A stretch of DNA of 12,430 bases from a bacterium UBP12_UBA5184 (GCA_002413145.1 DHWK01000141.1:1-12430); one strand, 5' to 3'; numbered from the stretch's first letter, positions 1-5,780 are shown. Made by a program: numbers and translations. Notes: generated by a model not told the origin, from the sequence alone.

Positions 1-40
1 GCATTATTGTTATCTTTTACCCTGGCGCGGCAAACGAGGC

Positions 41-778
41 TTACAGCGCGCGCAGCAGCGTATAGAACCGCGCTGAGACGAGCGCAGCGTAGGCCTGGGC
101 GAGGCCGCCGATGGCGAAGAATGCGAGCCAGCCCAATAGCGGGATGTGGCCGATCACGCCGCCGATAACGTGGGCGACGATCATCACGACCCAGATGCCG
201 ATCGCGGCGACCAGGCTCGGGCCGACCTGCCGCGTCGTGATGCGAAACGATGTACTGATTGCGTCGAAGCCGTTTTGATTGTCGAGCATGATCGCCGGCA
301 GCGTAAAGATCAGAAGATACCACACGACGAAGATCAACGGGATGCCGATGAATATGAAGCTCAGAGCGATTGGAATGATGAGCAAAATGAGGATTGCAAG
401 TGCGGCCACGACCAGCGCAGGAAGCCGGGCGAATGCGGCGGTGAGCGCGGTTGCCAATTGAACGGGCCGGCCCTCCCATGCGTCTGCGGCGGCGCGAATG
501 ACGGCCGCATGCGCGATGATAGAGACCAAGGTCGCAGCAAGGAAGCCGCCGATGACGCCCAAGAACCCGATGCCGACGAACGGCAACCCGGCTGCGTGCA
601 TCGTGCCGAGCGAGACGATCGAACCCACGACGAACGCCGCGACCGGGATGATGACCAAGAACAACACGGCGAGCGACGCAACCGCCGTCGGCAACGCGAT
701 GATCCAGTTTTGCGACAGCAGGGTGCCGGCGCGCTCAAACTCGCGGCCGTAATCGATCGATTGTGGCGACGTGGTCAT
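41..778 (-). CDS. Multi-pass membrane protein, function unknown
   Basis: The product is 245 aa and strongly hydrophobic, with about five to six membrane segments, for example around residues 30-55, 65-95, 118-155 and 185-235. A segment near residues 165-185 (DNQNGFDAISTSFRITTRQ) resembles the 'sudden amphipathic stretch, then helix' pattern of DUF4013 or glycerophosphodiesterase-type membrane domains, so it may be a relative of those poorly understood families. The ATG at 778 is chosen because an AGGAGG-type ribosome-binding site lies about 10 bases upstream. The gene begins three bases after the stop of a rhodanese remnant, so the two were probably one operon. The frame is intact and complete. 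No substrate or pathway can be inferred. It could equally be listed as a conserved hypothetical membrane protein. Confidence 0.85.
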   Translation of the reverse strand: MTTSPQSIDYGREFERAGTLLSQNWIIALPTAVASLAVLFLVIIPVAAFVVGSIVSLGTMHAAGLPFVGIGFLGVIGGFLAATLVSIIAHAAVIRAAADAWEGRPVQLATALTAAFARLPALVVAALAILILLIIPIALSFIFIGIPLIFVVWYLLIFTLPAIMLDNQNGFDAISTSFRITTRQVGPSLVAAIGIWVVMIVAHVIGGVIGHIPLLGWLAFFAIGGLAQAYAALVSARFYTLLRAL

Positions 779-781
779 GAC

Positions 782-931
782 CTAACTCCCTCCTGCAGAG
801 TGGGCTGCGAGCGTAACGTCCTCGACCGGCAGACCCGCTTCTCTCCAGGCACCGAATCCGCCGCGCGCACTCGAGACATCGGCGCTTAGACCTTCGATCG
901 CGCGCGCCCTGAGGCGTCGAGCTGCGTCACG
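782..931 (-). pseudogene. C-terminal remnant of a rhodanese-like domain
   Basis: The reverse-strand frame from 931 to the TAG at 782-784 reads RDAARRLRARAIEGLSADV, then SSARGGFGAWREAGLPVEDV and a short tail. The 'RGGFxAWREAGLPVE' block is the typical C-terminal end of rhodanese sulfurtransferase domains (last strand and helix). Only about 49 residues are present. The active-site Cys loop and everything N-terminal are absent, and the frame is closed upstream by the TAA at 932-934 that ends the neighbouring 97-aa ORF. No start codon or ribosome site fits a separate product. The tail ends three bases before the membrane-protein ATG, and its last codons contain that gene's ribosome-binding site. 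I infer an old rhodanese-membrane protein operon whose first gene lost its 5' part. A chance resemblance is possible but unlikely given the continuous match. Confidence 0.65.
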
Positions 932-1225
932 TTACGGGCGGAGATCCGGACGTTCGGCGCGCAAGGTCGTCGCAAAGCGCCTAGCTGCCGCCTTCGGATC
1001 ATCCACGACTAGTGCGAACCGATCGACGCCGCCCGCGTCAACACTCGCAGCGGGGAGAGAGAGCGCTTCCGCATGCTTCACAACCGCATAGGATGCGGCC
1101 CATGGTTCGCTGGTGATGATCCAGCCGCCGATTTGGCGCTGGTCGTCGTTAATGATGGTTCCGGGAACCCCCATTACGCGCGCGAGCTCCGCCCAAAACG
1201 CATCGCGCCACTCAGGGTAGGTCAT
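932..1225 (-). CDS. Small soluble protein, function unknown
   Basis: The 97-aa product starts MTYPEWRDAFWAELARVMG and has no membrane segment or signal peptide. It is rich in Ala, Asp and Arg in its second half (VDDPKAAARRFATTLRAE) and looks globular. I do not recognise the family. The ATG at 1225 has no good Shine-Dalgarno sequence, which weakens the start call. Its stop is followed in the same frame by the rhodanese remnant, and upstream lies the HigA remnant, so it sits among broken genes. It may itself be a truncated piece of something larger, but the conserved-looking N-terminus with Trp residues suggests a real coding region. Confidence 0.55.
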   Translation of the reverse strand: MTYPEWRDAFWAELARVMGVPGTIINDDQRQIGGWIITSEPWAASYAVVKHAEALSLPAASVDAGGVDRFALVVDDPKAAARRFATTLRAERPDLRP

Positions 1226-1350
1226 GATGGGTGCCTACGAACTATCGACGGGCATGGGCGAGGACGTGCGAGCCTTCTGCACCTCCTCATCCATCGTAAG
1301 CTAGTCCGCATTCGCGCGGGTCGCTGCGGAGACGCGGTGCATCGCTGCCT

Positions 1351-1566
1351 TCAGGCCCTCGCCTTAGTTTGTCTTCCCGCGCGATGAATGGCGGTCGGCT
1401 TCACCGGTGGGGCCGCCTCTCGTGGTCGCACGTCGCGCTCAATCAAGGCCGCTTTCGTGTCTTTCGCGATTTCGACATCATACTTCGCCTGCAGGCGCAC
1501 CCAGAAATTTGGTGATGTGCCAAAGTAGCGTGCAATCCGCAAGGCCGTTTCCGCGCTCACTCCGCC
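1351..1566 (-). pseudogene. higA: HigA-family antitoxin, C-terminal fragment
   Basis: The frame reads GVSAETALRIARYFGTSPNF, then WVRLQAKYDVEIAKDT and a basic tail. This is the standard second half of HigA/VapI-type (XRE family) antitoxins: the end of the DNA-binding helices, the RYFGTSPxFW motif and the dimerisation helix. The N-terminal half of the helix-turn-helix is missing. In this frame TAA and TAG stops lie a few codons upstream (about 1570-1575). A GTG at 1560 could formally start a 69-aa product but it falls inside the family's conserved core. The missing part is found near 4108-4172 on the same strand, and the two pieces share a 22-bp repeat. No HigB toxin gene is visible. I treat this as half of a disrupted gene, not a functional antitoxin. 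Confidence 0.75.
1544..1565 (+). repeat. 22-bp direct repeat, copy 1 (higA junction)
   Basis: Plus-strand sequence gccgtttccgcgct, then c, then actccgc. It matches 4108-4129 at 21 of 22 positions, in the same orientation. It lies inside the HigA coding frame (codons for GVSAETA) at the point where the C-terminal HigA fragment begins. Flanking bases on both sides differ between the two copies. Confidence 0.85.
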
Positions 1567-1639
1567 CGCTTACTATGCGACTGCCTTCCGCGGACGCCCT
1601 CCCTTAGTCCCGTCGTCCTGACAGAAGATTCTCCGATTT

Positions 1640-1665
1640 GGAGAGGTGGCAGAGCGCTTGCTTGC
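1640..1665 (+). other. Fragment resembling the 5' half of a tRNA-Ser gene
   Basis: The first 17 bases, ggagaggtggcagagcg, are identical to the common start of bacterial tRNA-Ser genes: acceptor strand, positions 8-9 and the start of the D arm. The next nine bases still agree at most positions. Similarity then ends. The invariant GG of the D loop is lost, the following anticodon-like stem is mismatched, and there is no T arm or 3' acceptor strand. It is therefore not a working tRNA. I infer a relic of a tRNA gene or of an attachment-site-like duplication, 74 bp from the HigA junction. The consensus is recalled from memory, so a covariance search is needed. Confidence 0.4.
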
Positions 1666-1787
1666 GTGTGTTCTAAACCGATCCTACCTCCCCTCGGCGC
1701 AGGATTTAGGGGCACGTGGCGGGTCCTTTGCTGGTATCGACGGCGATTGCGTCATGCGACCCGGCACACGTAATTGAGGGGAAGACG

Positions 1788-1883
1788 ATGAGCATCACGC
1801 GACGCGAAATGACCACGTTGAAGCCCGTACCCGGGTCGGCGGGTCGCGTCCCGTCGAATTGGCAGAGTCTTCTTCGCCAATAG
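1788..1883 (+). CDS. Possible small ORF, 31 aa
   Basis: ATG at 1788 is preceded by a good purine-rich site (gaggggaag) at suitable spacing. The frame reads MSITRREMTTLKPVPGSAGR, then VPSNWQSLLRQ, and stops at TAG 1881-1883. No family is recognised. It could be a leader peptide for the beta-propeller gene at 1941, the surviving 5' end of a lost gene, or chance. The strong ribosome site is the main reason to list it. Confidence 0.25.
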   Translation: MSITRREMTTLKPVPGSAGRVPSNWQSLLRQ

Positions 1884-1940
1884 CGCCGAACTGCGGTCCA
1901 ACCCTGCAACTCTTCGCGCTCGCGGCCGATTGTGGCGAGC

Positions 1941-2582
1941 ATGCAAAGCGTGAAAGAACTCGAGCGTCACCAGTCACCCGGTTCTCGGCCGCAGCCGTTG
2001 GCCATCCTCGGAAAGACCTTATGGGCCGGCTCTTGGGACACCGATCATCTGTACGCAATCGATCCCAAGACGTGGAGCGTAATCGACGAAGTGGCGGCAC
2101 CGGGGAAACCTTATGGCCTAGCCGAGATGGATGACGAACTGCGCGTCGTCGTCTCGATCGGCGAGGAAGACGACCGCTACTTCTACCGGTTCGTTCCTGG
2201 TAAAGGGTTCGATCCCGAAAGCAAGATGGCGTGCCCGGATTTCACCGGCTCGCAGCTCGCCTCGGACGGCGCGACGCTCTACCTCGGTCAAATGGGAAAC
2301 CGGCGCATCCTGGAGCTTGGCGCAGACGGATCCGTTCTTCGAGCAATCGCGGTGCCGACGCGATTCGGAGGCATGGGCTTCCGTGGGAGCACCTTCTACA
2401 TCATCTCCGCCGACGAAGAGTTCGAGAACCTTCAGCTCGCGACCCTAGATTTGAAGGTTAGTGATCCGGCGCCCGCACCGGTCGCGTCGATTCCCTTCGA
2501 CGCGCGAAGTCTCGCGTTCGACGGGAACGCCTGGTGGACGAGCCACCGCGAAGCGAGTGAGATCGTTTCCTTCGTCGTCTGA
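1941..2582 (+). CDS. Beta-propeller (YncE/glutamine-cyclotransferase-like) protein
   Basis: The product is 213 aa from ATG 1941. A GTG at 1932 is in frame but adds only three residues. At least three propeller-blade repeats are visible: LWAGSWDTDHLYAIDPKTWS near residues 29-48, LYLGQMGNRRILELGADGSV in the middle, and AWWTSHREASEIVSFV at the end. Each has the 'displayed value, then residue on which it depends' pattern of YncE-like and glutaminyl-cyclase-like propellers. There is no signal peptide, so it is probably cytoplasmic. At about 210 aa it is a small propeller and is likely to work with a partner or as a dimer, but close homologues of this length exist as I recall. No substrate is evident. 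The ribosome site before 1941 is weak (ggcgag). It converges with the DUF2630 gene, 61 bp apart, with no obvious terminator between. Confidence 0.8.
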   Translation: MQSVKELERHQSPGSRPQPLAILGKTLWAGSWDTDHLYAIDPKTWSVIDEVAAPGKPYGLAEMDDELRVVVSIGEEDDRYFYRFVPGKGFDPESKMACPDFTGSQLASDGATLYLGQMGNRRILELGADGSVLRAIAVPTRFGGMGFRGSTFYIISADEEFENLQLATLDLKVSDPAPAPVASIPFDARSLAFDGNAWWTSHREASEIVSFVV

Positions 2583-2643
2583 CCGGATCTCGCGTTACCG
2601 GCGACCCACCGAGCTATGACCAAAGCAAACGCGGCGGCTGCGG

Positions 2644-2886
2644 CTACTCGACGTAGCCTTCGACTGTTTTTGCGTCACGCAGCTTTGCTTTGTTTGGATC
2701 GGACCCGGCGTCGATCAGACCACGACGCTGATGCAGCAAGTCGTAGAAGCGGTCCAACTGGACTGAAATATCGTTGAGACGAGCTCGACCTGCCGCATCG
2801 AGCGTACCGGCTTCGCCGTGGTGCCAGAGTTCGTGCTCCTCGGCAACCAGCGCCTCGATCCCTTTGTGTATTGATGCGTCGTTCAT
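2644..2886 (-). CDS. DUF2630 family protein
   Basis: This is an 80-aa soluble, mostly alpha-helical protein. It shows the DUF2630 pattern: an N-terminal IxxLVxEEHEL block (IEALVAEEHELWHHGEAG), a middle LNDISVQLDRFYDLLHQRRG segment, and a C-terminal DPNKAKLRDAKTVEGYVE end. The length matches the family. The function of DUF2630 is unknown. The ATG at 2886 has a weak gaagag site upstream. It follows the aldo/keto reductase stop by 40 bp on the same strand, so it is probably the last gene of that operon. Confidence 0.85.
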   Translation of the reverse strand: MNDASIHKGIEALVAEEHELWHHGEAGTLDAAGRARLNDISVQLDRFYDLLHQRRGLIDAGSDPNKAKLRDAKTVEGYVE

Positions 2887-2926
2887 CGTGTACTCTTCGA
2901 GACGGAAACTCGCGGCTCCGCCAACT

Positions 2927-3781
2927 CTACGAGTTCAGCTCTTCGAACTCAGCGGCGGTAAGAGCGAGTTTCTCGGCCGCTAGGTTCTCGTCGAAGTGAG
3001 CAATCGACGACGTACCCGGAATCGGCAAGATCGAGGGAGATCGAGCGAGGAGCCATGCCAAGGCCACCTGCGTCGGCTTTGCTTTGTGTGCCGCAGCTAT
3101 TCGCTTCAGCGCCGCATGTTTTAGTGAGCCGGTGCCACCCAACGGAAACCATGGTAGAAACGCCGCGCCGTCTCGTTCGCACGCCTCTAGCACGTCTTCG
3201 GAGCTGCGGTCTTCGACGTTGTAGAGATTCTGCACCGAGACAATGGCCGCCGTCTTTTTCGCCCGCTCGTATTCGGCGACCGAGGTCTGCGAAACGCCGA
3301 TGTACCGGATCTTTCCTGCGCGCTGGAGATCCACCAGCGCACCAAGTGATTCTTCCATGGGAACGCGTGGATCGAGCCGATGCAATTGGAACAGGTCGAT
3401 GCAATCGCGCTTGAGGCGACGTAAGCTCCCCTCGGCGCATTCGCGCAGTCTCTCGGGCCTGGCATCGATCACCTATTGATCCGGCCCAGTGCGCACGAAA
3501 CCCGCCTTCGTGGCGATGACGACGTCAGCCGGGTACGGTGCGAGCGCCTCCGCGATGATCTCTTCGCTCACATGCGGACCGTACGAGTCCGCGGTGTCGA
3601 TAAAATTGACGCCGGACTCAACCACGTGCCGAACTAAAGCGACCGCGGCGGCCCAATCGGCGGGCGGTCCCCACACGCCCGGCCCGGTAATGCGCATCGC
3701 TCCAAAGCCCATGCGACGGACGGTGAGGTCGTCGCCAATCGTCATCGTGTCTCGCAAGGGATGCTGTGTACGAGATGCCAT
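2927..3781 (-). pseudogene. Aldo/keto reductase interrupted by an in-frame amber codon
   Basis: The reading frame has 285 codons from ATG 3781 (AAGG ribosome site about 9 bases upstream) to TAG 2927, with one internal TAG at 3473-3475 (codon 103). Both sides belong to one NADPH-dependent aldo/keto reductase of the AKR superfamily, a TIM-barrel enzyme that reduces carbonyls. The catalytic tetrad is present and conserved: D62 and Y67 in IDTADSYG, K92 in ATKAGF, and H134 in LFQLHR. The tetrad is split by the stop. At codon 103 relatives have Trp (GPxQWVxDxRPE), so one TGG-to-TAG change explains it. No other lesion is seen, so loss is recent, the base is an error, or the codon is read through. 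The downstream GTG at 3472 could start only a barrel fragment. It follows the MBL remnant by five bases and precedes DUF2630. Confidence 0.85.
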
Positions 3782-3786
3782 AATCT

Positions 3787-4107
3787 TTACCTTTGCAGTT
3801 GCTGCGAAACGCCGTACGCGGCGGTCCAGAGCGTGTACGGATTCCCGCGCTCTCCATGCAGCTTCATCATTTCGTCGATCAACTCTGCGGGAGTCGTGCA
3901 TTTCGTGACCAGCCGATCGAAATCTTGAATGTACGTTCTGGTGGCGTCGAGGATTGCCGTGGCATCGTCGCCCCGAGTATTCGGGTCCTTGTGACCCGCG
4001 ACGACGATCTTCGGCTTGAGCGCTGCAGTCTTGTCGACGCTTGCGACCCAGCCAAGTCGCTTATCGTGGTCCGTCTGCGCGAGCCAGCAGTGAATGCCGT
4101 TGTAGGC
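3787..4107 (-). pseudogene. MBL-fold metallo-hydrolase, C-terminal third only
   Basis: About 106 residues match the C-terminal part of a family of MBL-fold hydrolases. The first stretch is NGIHCWLAQTDHDKRLGWVA, followed by an ALKPKIVVAGHKDP segment whose His is the last metal ligand. The TYIQDFDRLV helix and the terminal GNPYTLWTAAYG segment follow. The HxHxDH metal-binding motif and the rest of the N-terminal fold are missing. The frame continues open upstream to about 4212, but that part reads as unrelated Arg-rich sequence. The family match starts exactly beside the 22-bp repeat and the HigA fragment, so the gene appears cut at that point. No start codon suits a functional product. Its stop is five bases before the aldo/keto reductase ATG, suggesting an original MBL-AKR-DUF2630 operon. 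Confidence 0.75.
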
Positions 4108-4129
4108 GCCGTTTCCGCGCTTACTCCGC
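4108..4129 (+). repeat. 22-bp direct repeat, copy 2 (higA/MBL junction)
   Basis: Plus-strand sequence gccgtttccgcgct, then t, then actccgc: one mismatch to 1544-1565, same orientation, 2,564 bp apart. On the minus strand it encodes GVSAETA in the HigA frame, and MBL coding sequence begins immediately after it. It lies at the apparent break between the two genes. Confidence 0.85.
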
Positions 4130-4172
4130 GTTCGGCCTTCGCGATCTCCGCAATCCGCGAAGCGGGAACGCG
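4108..4172 (-). pseudogene. higA: HigA-family antitoxin, helix-turn-helix fragment
   Basis: The reverse-strand frame reads RVPASRIAEIAKAERGVSAE followed by TA. This is the recognition-helix part of HigA-type antitoxins, where relatives read VPxxRIxEIVxGxRGVSAETALRLARYFG. It stops matching just after ETA, where MBL sequence begins. Upstream, similarity in this frame ends. A neighbouring frame holds AEVLFRTRRASKAL, which could be the family's GExL...AxAL segment after a frameshift near 4175-4185. It lacks the C-terminal half, which is present at 1351-1566. It is not recognisable as a gene by length alone, and the call rests on the 22-residue motif and on the in-phase fit to the other fragment. 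Confidence 0.6.
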
Positions 4173-4242
4173 AGTCGAGCGCCTTCGACGCTCTTCGTGT
4201 CCGAAACAACACCTCGGCTTTTTTGTCTTTGAAGCTCCGGCT

Positions 4243-4542
4243 TCACATCTTCCGGGCGGCTTTCTCGAGCCCGGCTTTCACGTCGTCGGCGTTCATCACC
4301 GGGATGAATTCTATGCTCGCGTTGACTCCCATGAACCACGGCTCCGCGATCGAAGGAATATCGCTTGAGCTCTTGAGGTCGAAGATAAAGGAGGCCGTGC
4401 GTTTACCACCGTCGGCGAAGAAGTAGGCGGCCTCCGGTTTGAGTTCTTGCATTGTGGAGGCGATGAGTTTTTCAAGCGTCCCGTTTTTTATCGCGGTGTT
4501 GCCGGCGCCGGTGTCCATAGAAATACGAACTAGAGTGCGCAT
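4243..4542 (-). CDS. Conserved small protein, function unknown
   Basis: The product is 99 aa, starting MRTLVRISMDTGAGNTAIKN. Its middle has KPEAAYFFADGGKRTASFIF, then DIPSIAEPWFMGVNASIEF, and it ends with a short helix. The layout (beta-alpha-beta with alternating strands, no signal, no membrane segment) suggests a ferredoxin-like alpha/beta fold such as those of DUF3303 or GYD proteins, but I cannot assign a family. The ATG at 4542 has a good gaagggag ribosome site about 8 bases upstream. It appears complete. It lies upstream, on the same strand, of the HigA fragment, 70 bp away. Confidence 0.8.
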   Translation of the reverse strand: MRTLVRISMDTGAGNTAIKNGTLEKLIASTMQELKPEAAYFFADGGKRTASFIFDLKSSSDIPSIAEPWFMGVNASIEFIPVMNADDVKAGLEKAARKM

Positions 4543-4850
4543 GAAACCAACTCCCTTCGGGTTGCGTTAGGGAAGCGAGCCTTTCCCTCCGGGGCCTCGA
4601 TCGCCTCCGAGCACCCTTAGCGCGTGGTGCCCTCGCGCGCTTTGCGGGAACAACATAAACGGTCCAGTTAGCGCTGTATTGACCAGCTGGGCCCGTTGGT
4701 CCGCGCGGCATAAGCGAGGCCTCGCCGCTACAACGAAATCGGACTTCAAACGCTATCCTAAAACATTCTTTTTGCGAAAGAGCGCGAAAATCGAAACTGG
4801 CGAAGAGCATGCGGTTTATGGGAGCGCCAAATAAGAAGGCGAAAAACTAA
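4543..4850. other. Intergenic region between divergent genes
   Basis: This 308-bp stretch separates the 99-aa minus-strand gene from the plus-strand DUF5069 gene, so promoters for both should lie here. I see no ORF with family resemblance, no RNA gene and no strong hairpin. A TTGACC at 4679-4684 looks like a -35 box but has no -10 box at proper spacing. The stretch nearest 4851 is A-rich, with a weak aaggcg ribosome site. Confidence 0.5.
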
Positions 4851-5303
4851 ATGAACTCCACCACCACTGCTTTCCCGCGTAGCGTGCACGAGAAGTATCT
4901 CGGCATCGTGCAACTCGCGCGCACCATCGACAAAGCGAGGATGGTCGCGAACGGCACCATTGGCGAGTATCTCTATGACTCTCCGATGGACCAAGCGCTG
5001 TTCGCGGAATTCGGGATCGACGCGAAGCGGCTCTCCGTCGTCGTCTCTGATGCCGTAAAGAACCCAAGTAACGCCCCCGCGATCGAAGCGTACGTGAAGC
5101 CGCTCGTCCAGAAGAAGACACCAATCGAGCTCGAGCGCTTCAACCAGGATACGCTCGGCCGCAGGCCGACCGGCGAGAGCCTGACATCGTTTCAGACGCT
5201 ACGCACTAAGATCGCGCCGGATCGCACCGATGTCACGACGTGGCCGGACCTGCTCGACCTCGACGAAAGCCGCTCGGTCCCCAAACGGACCGCCGGAATC
5301 TAA
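4851..5303 (+). CDS. DUF5069 domain-containing protein
   Basis: This is a 150-aa soluble protein. DUF5069 features are clear: an N-terminal FPRSVHEKYLGIVQLARTID segment, then KARMVANGTIGEYLYDSPMD, a short helix with LFAEFGIDAKRL, and a C-terminal DRTDVTTWPDLLDLDE motif. The biochemical role of the family is unknown. The length fits. The start ATG 4851 is the only reasonable one and its ribosome site is weak. The last codons (caaacggac at 5282-5290) form one arm of the hairpin system found after the stop. The 3' end is overlapped in antisense by the run-on frame of the truncated gene on the other strand. Confidence 0.85.
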   Translation: MNSTTTAFPRSVHEKYLGIVQLARTIDKARMVANGTIGEYLYDSPMDQALFAEFGIDAKRLSVVVSDAVKNPSNAPAIEAYVKPLVQKKTPIELERFNQDTLGRRPTGESLTSFQTLRTKIAPDRTDVTTWPDLLDLDESRSVPKRTAGI

Positions 5304-5780
5304 GCTCCGCGGTTGTCCGTTTGCCGCGCGCCCTTGGGGGGTGCCGGCAAACGGACGCGGCCGGACGAAAACCGTACACGAGTGCGCGGCCCTCAATCCG
5401 TTATAGAACAAATCGCCCATCTGGCTGCCCGTGCAGTCATAGCCAAACGCGGCAGACTTGGGTTTCTGGCTGCAGCCGTTGTCCGGTAACGTAGTGTCGG
5501 GTAAGCTCCAATGCTTGCTGCCCAGATAGTTTGCGGCATTCATCGCCGCGATCCACCTTTGCGCCGTGTCCCAGCTCATCGAACCATCCGGATTGATTCC
5601 ACTCACGCCAAACTTCTGCGTTGCGGCCAGGTTGGCGTTGGCCAGCCACGTCTTTTGCTTCACGGTGTCGTAAACGGTTTTACCGCTCCGGTCGGCAACG
5701 AGCGCCGCTTCCGCTCCACTAGAAATCCAAATGGTCGCGAGAAACACAGCACCCGCGAGCACAGTCTTGTTGATTGCCAT
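5199..5780 (-). pseudogene. Secreted DUF1566/Lcl-like protein, C-terminus lost
   Basis: From ATG 5780 (cgaggaaacc site just upstream) the product has a signal peptide, MAINKTVLAGAVFLATIWIS, with an Ala-rich cleavage region near residue 25. It then has the DUF1566-type pattern: VYDTVKQKTWLANANLAAT, GSMSWDTAQRWIAAMNAANY, a HWSLPDT block and SQMGDLFYNGL. Resemblance stops at codon 129 (5394). The remaining 64 codons, to TGA at 5199, read through a GC-rich stem and antisense to the DUF5069 gene and look random. Relatives continue with more conserved C-terminal sequence and often a PEP-CTERM anchor, so the gene is truncated. The earlier in-frame ATG at 5822 is less likely. Any product would be exported, but function is doubtful. 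Confidence 0.7.
5282..5356 (+). terminator. Three-arm inverted repeat with two alternative hairpins
   Basis: Arms are A 5282-5290 caaacggac, B 5315-5326 gtccgtttgccg, and C 5345-5356 cggcaaacggac. B and C are a perfect 12-bp inverted repeat, whose stem can continue through gcgccc/gggtgc pairing to a tiny loop. B can also pair with A over 9 bp. A lies within the last codons of the DUF5069 gene. The strong B-C hairpin probably ends transcription between the convergent genes. No clear T-run follows on either strand, so a classic intrinsic terminator is not proven. Confidence 0.5.

Noticed and set aside
146..889. Plus-strand 247-codon frame over the membrane protein
   Set aside because: Asp/Arg/Gln-rich low-complexity translation typical of the antisense of a membrane-protein gene. 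The minus-strand gene has a clear hydrophobic pattern and ribosome site.
1226..1350. Short minus-strand ORFs, including a 19-codon one near 1287-1228
   Set aside because: No conservation clue beyond a purine-rich stretch. Too short to separate from chance.
1640..1693. A functional amber-suppressor tRNA with CTA anticodon
   Set aside because: The anticodon stem pairs at only about three of five positions, the D-loop GG is missing, and there is no T arm or CCA-side acceptor. Only the 5' half resembles a tRNA.
4679..4713. TTGACC as a promoter -35 box for the DUF5069 gene
   Set aside because: No acceptable -10 hexamer at 16-18 bp, and the nearest AT-rich candidate is about 23 bp away.
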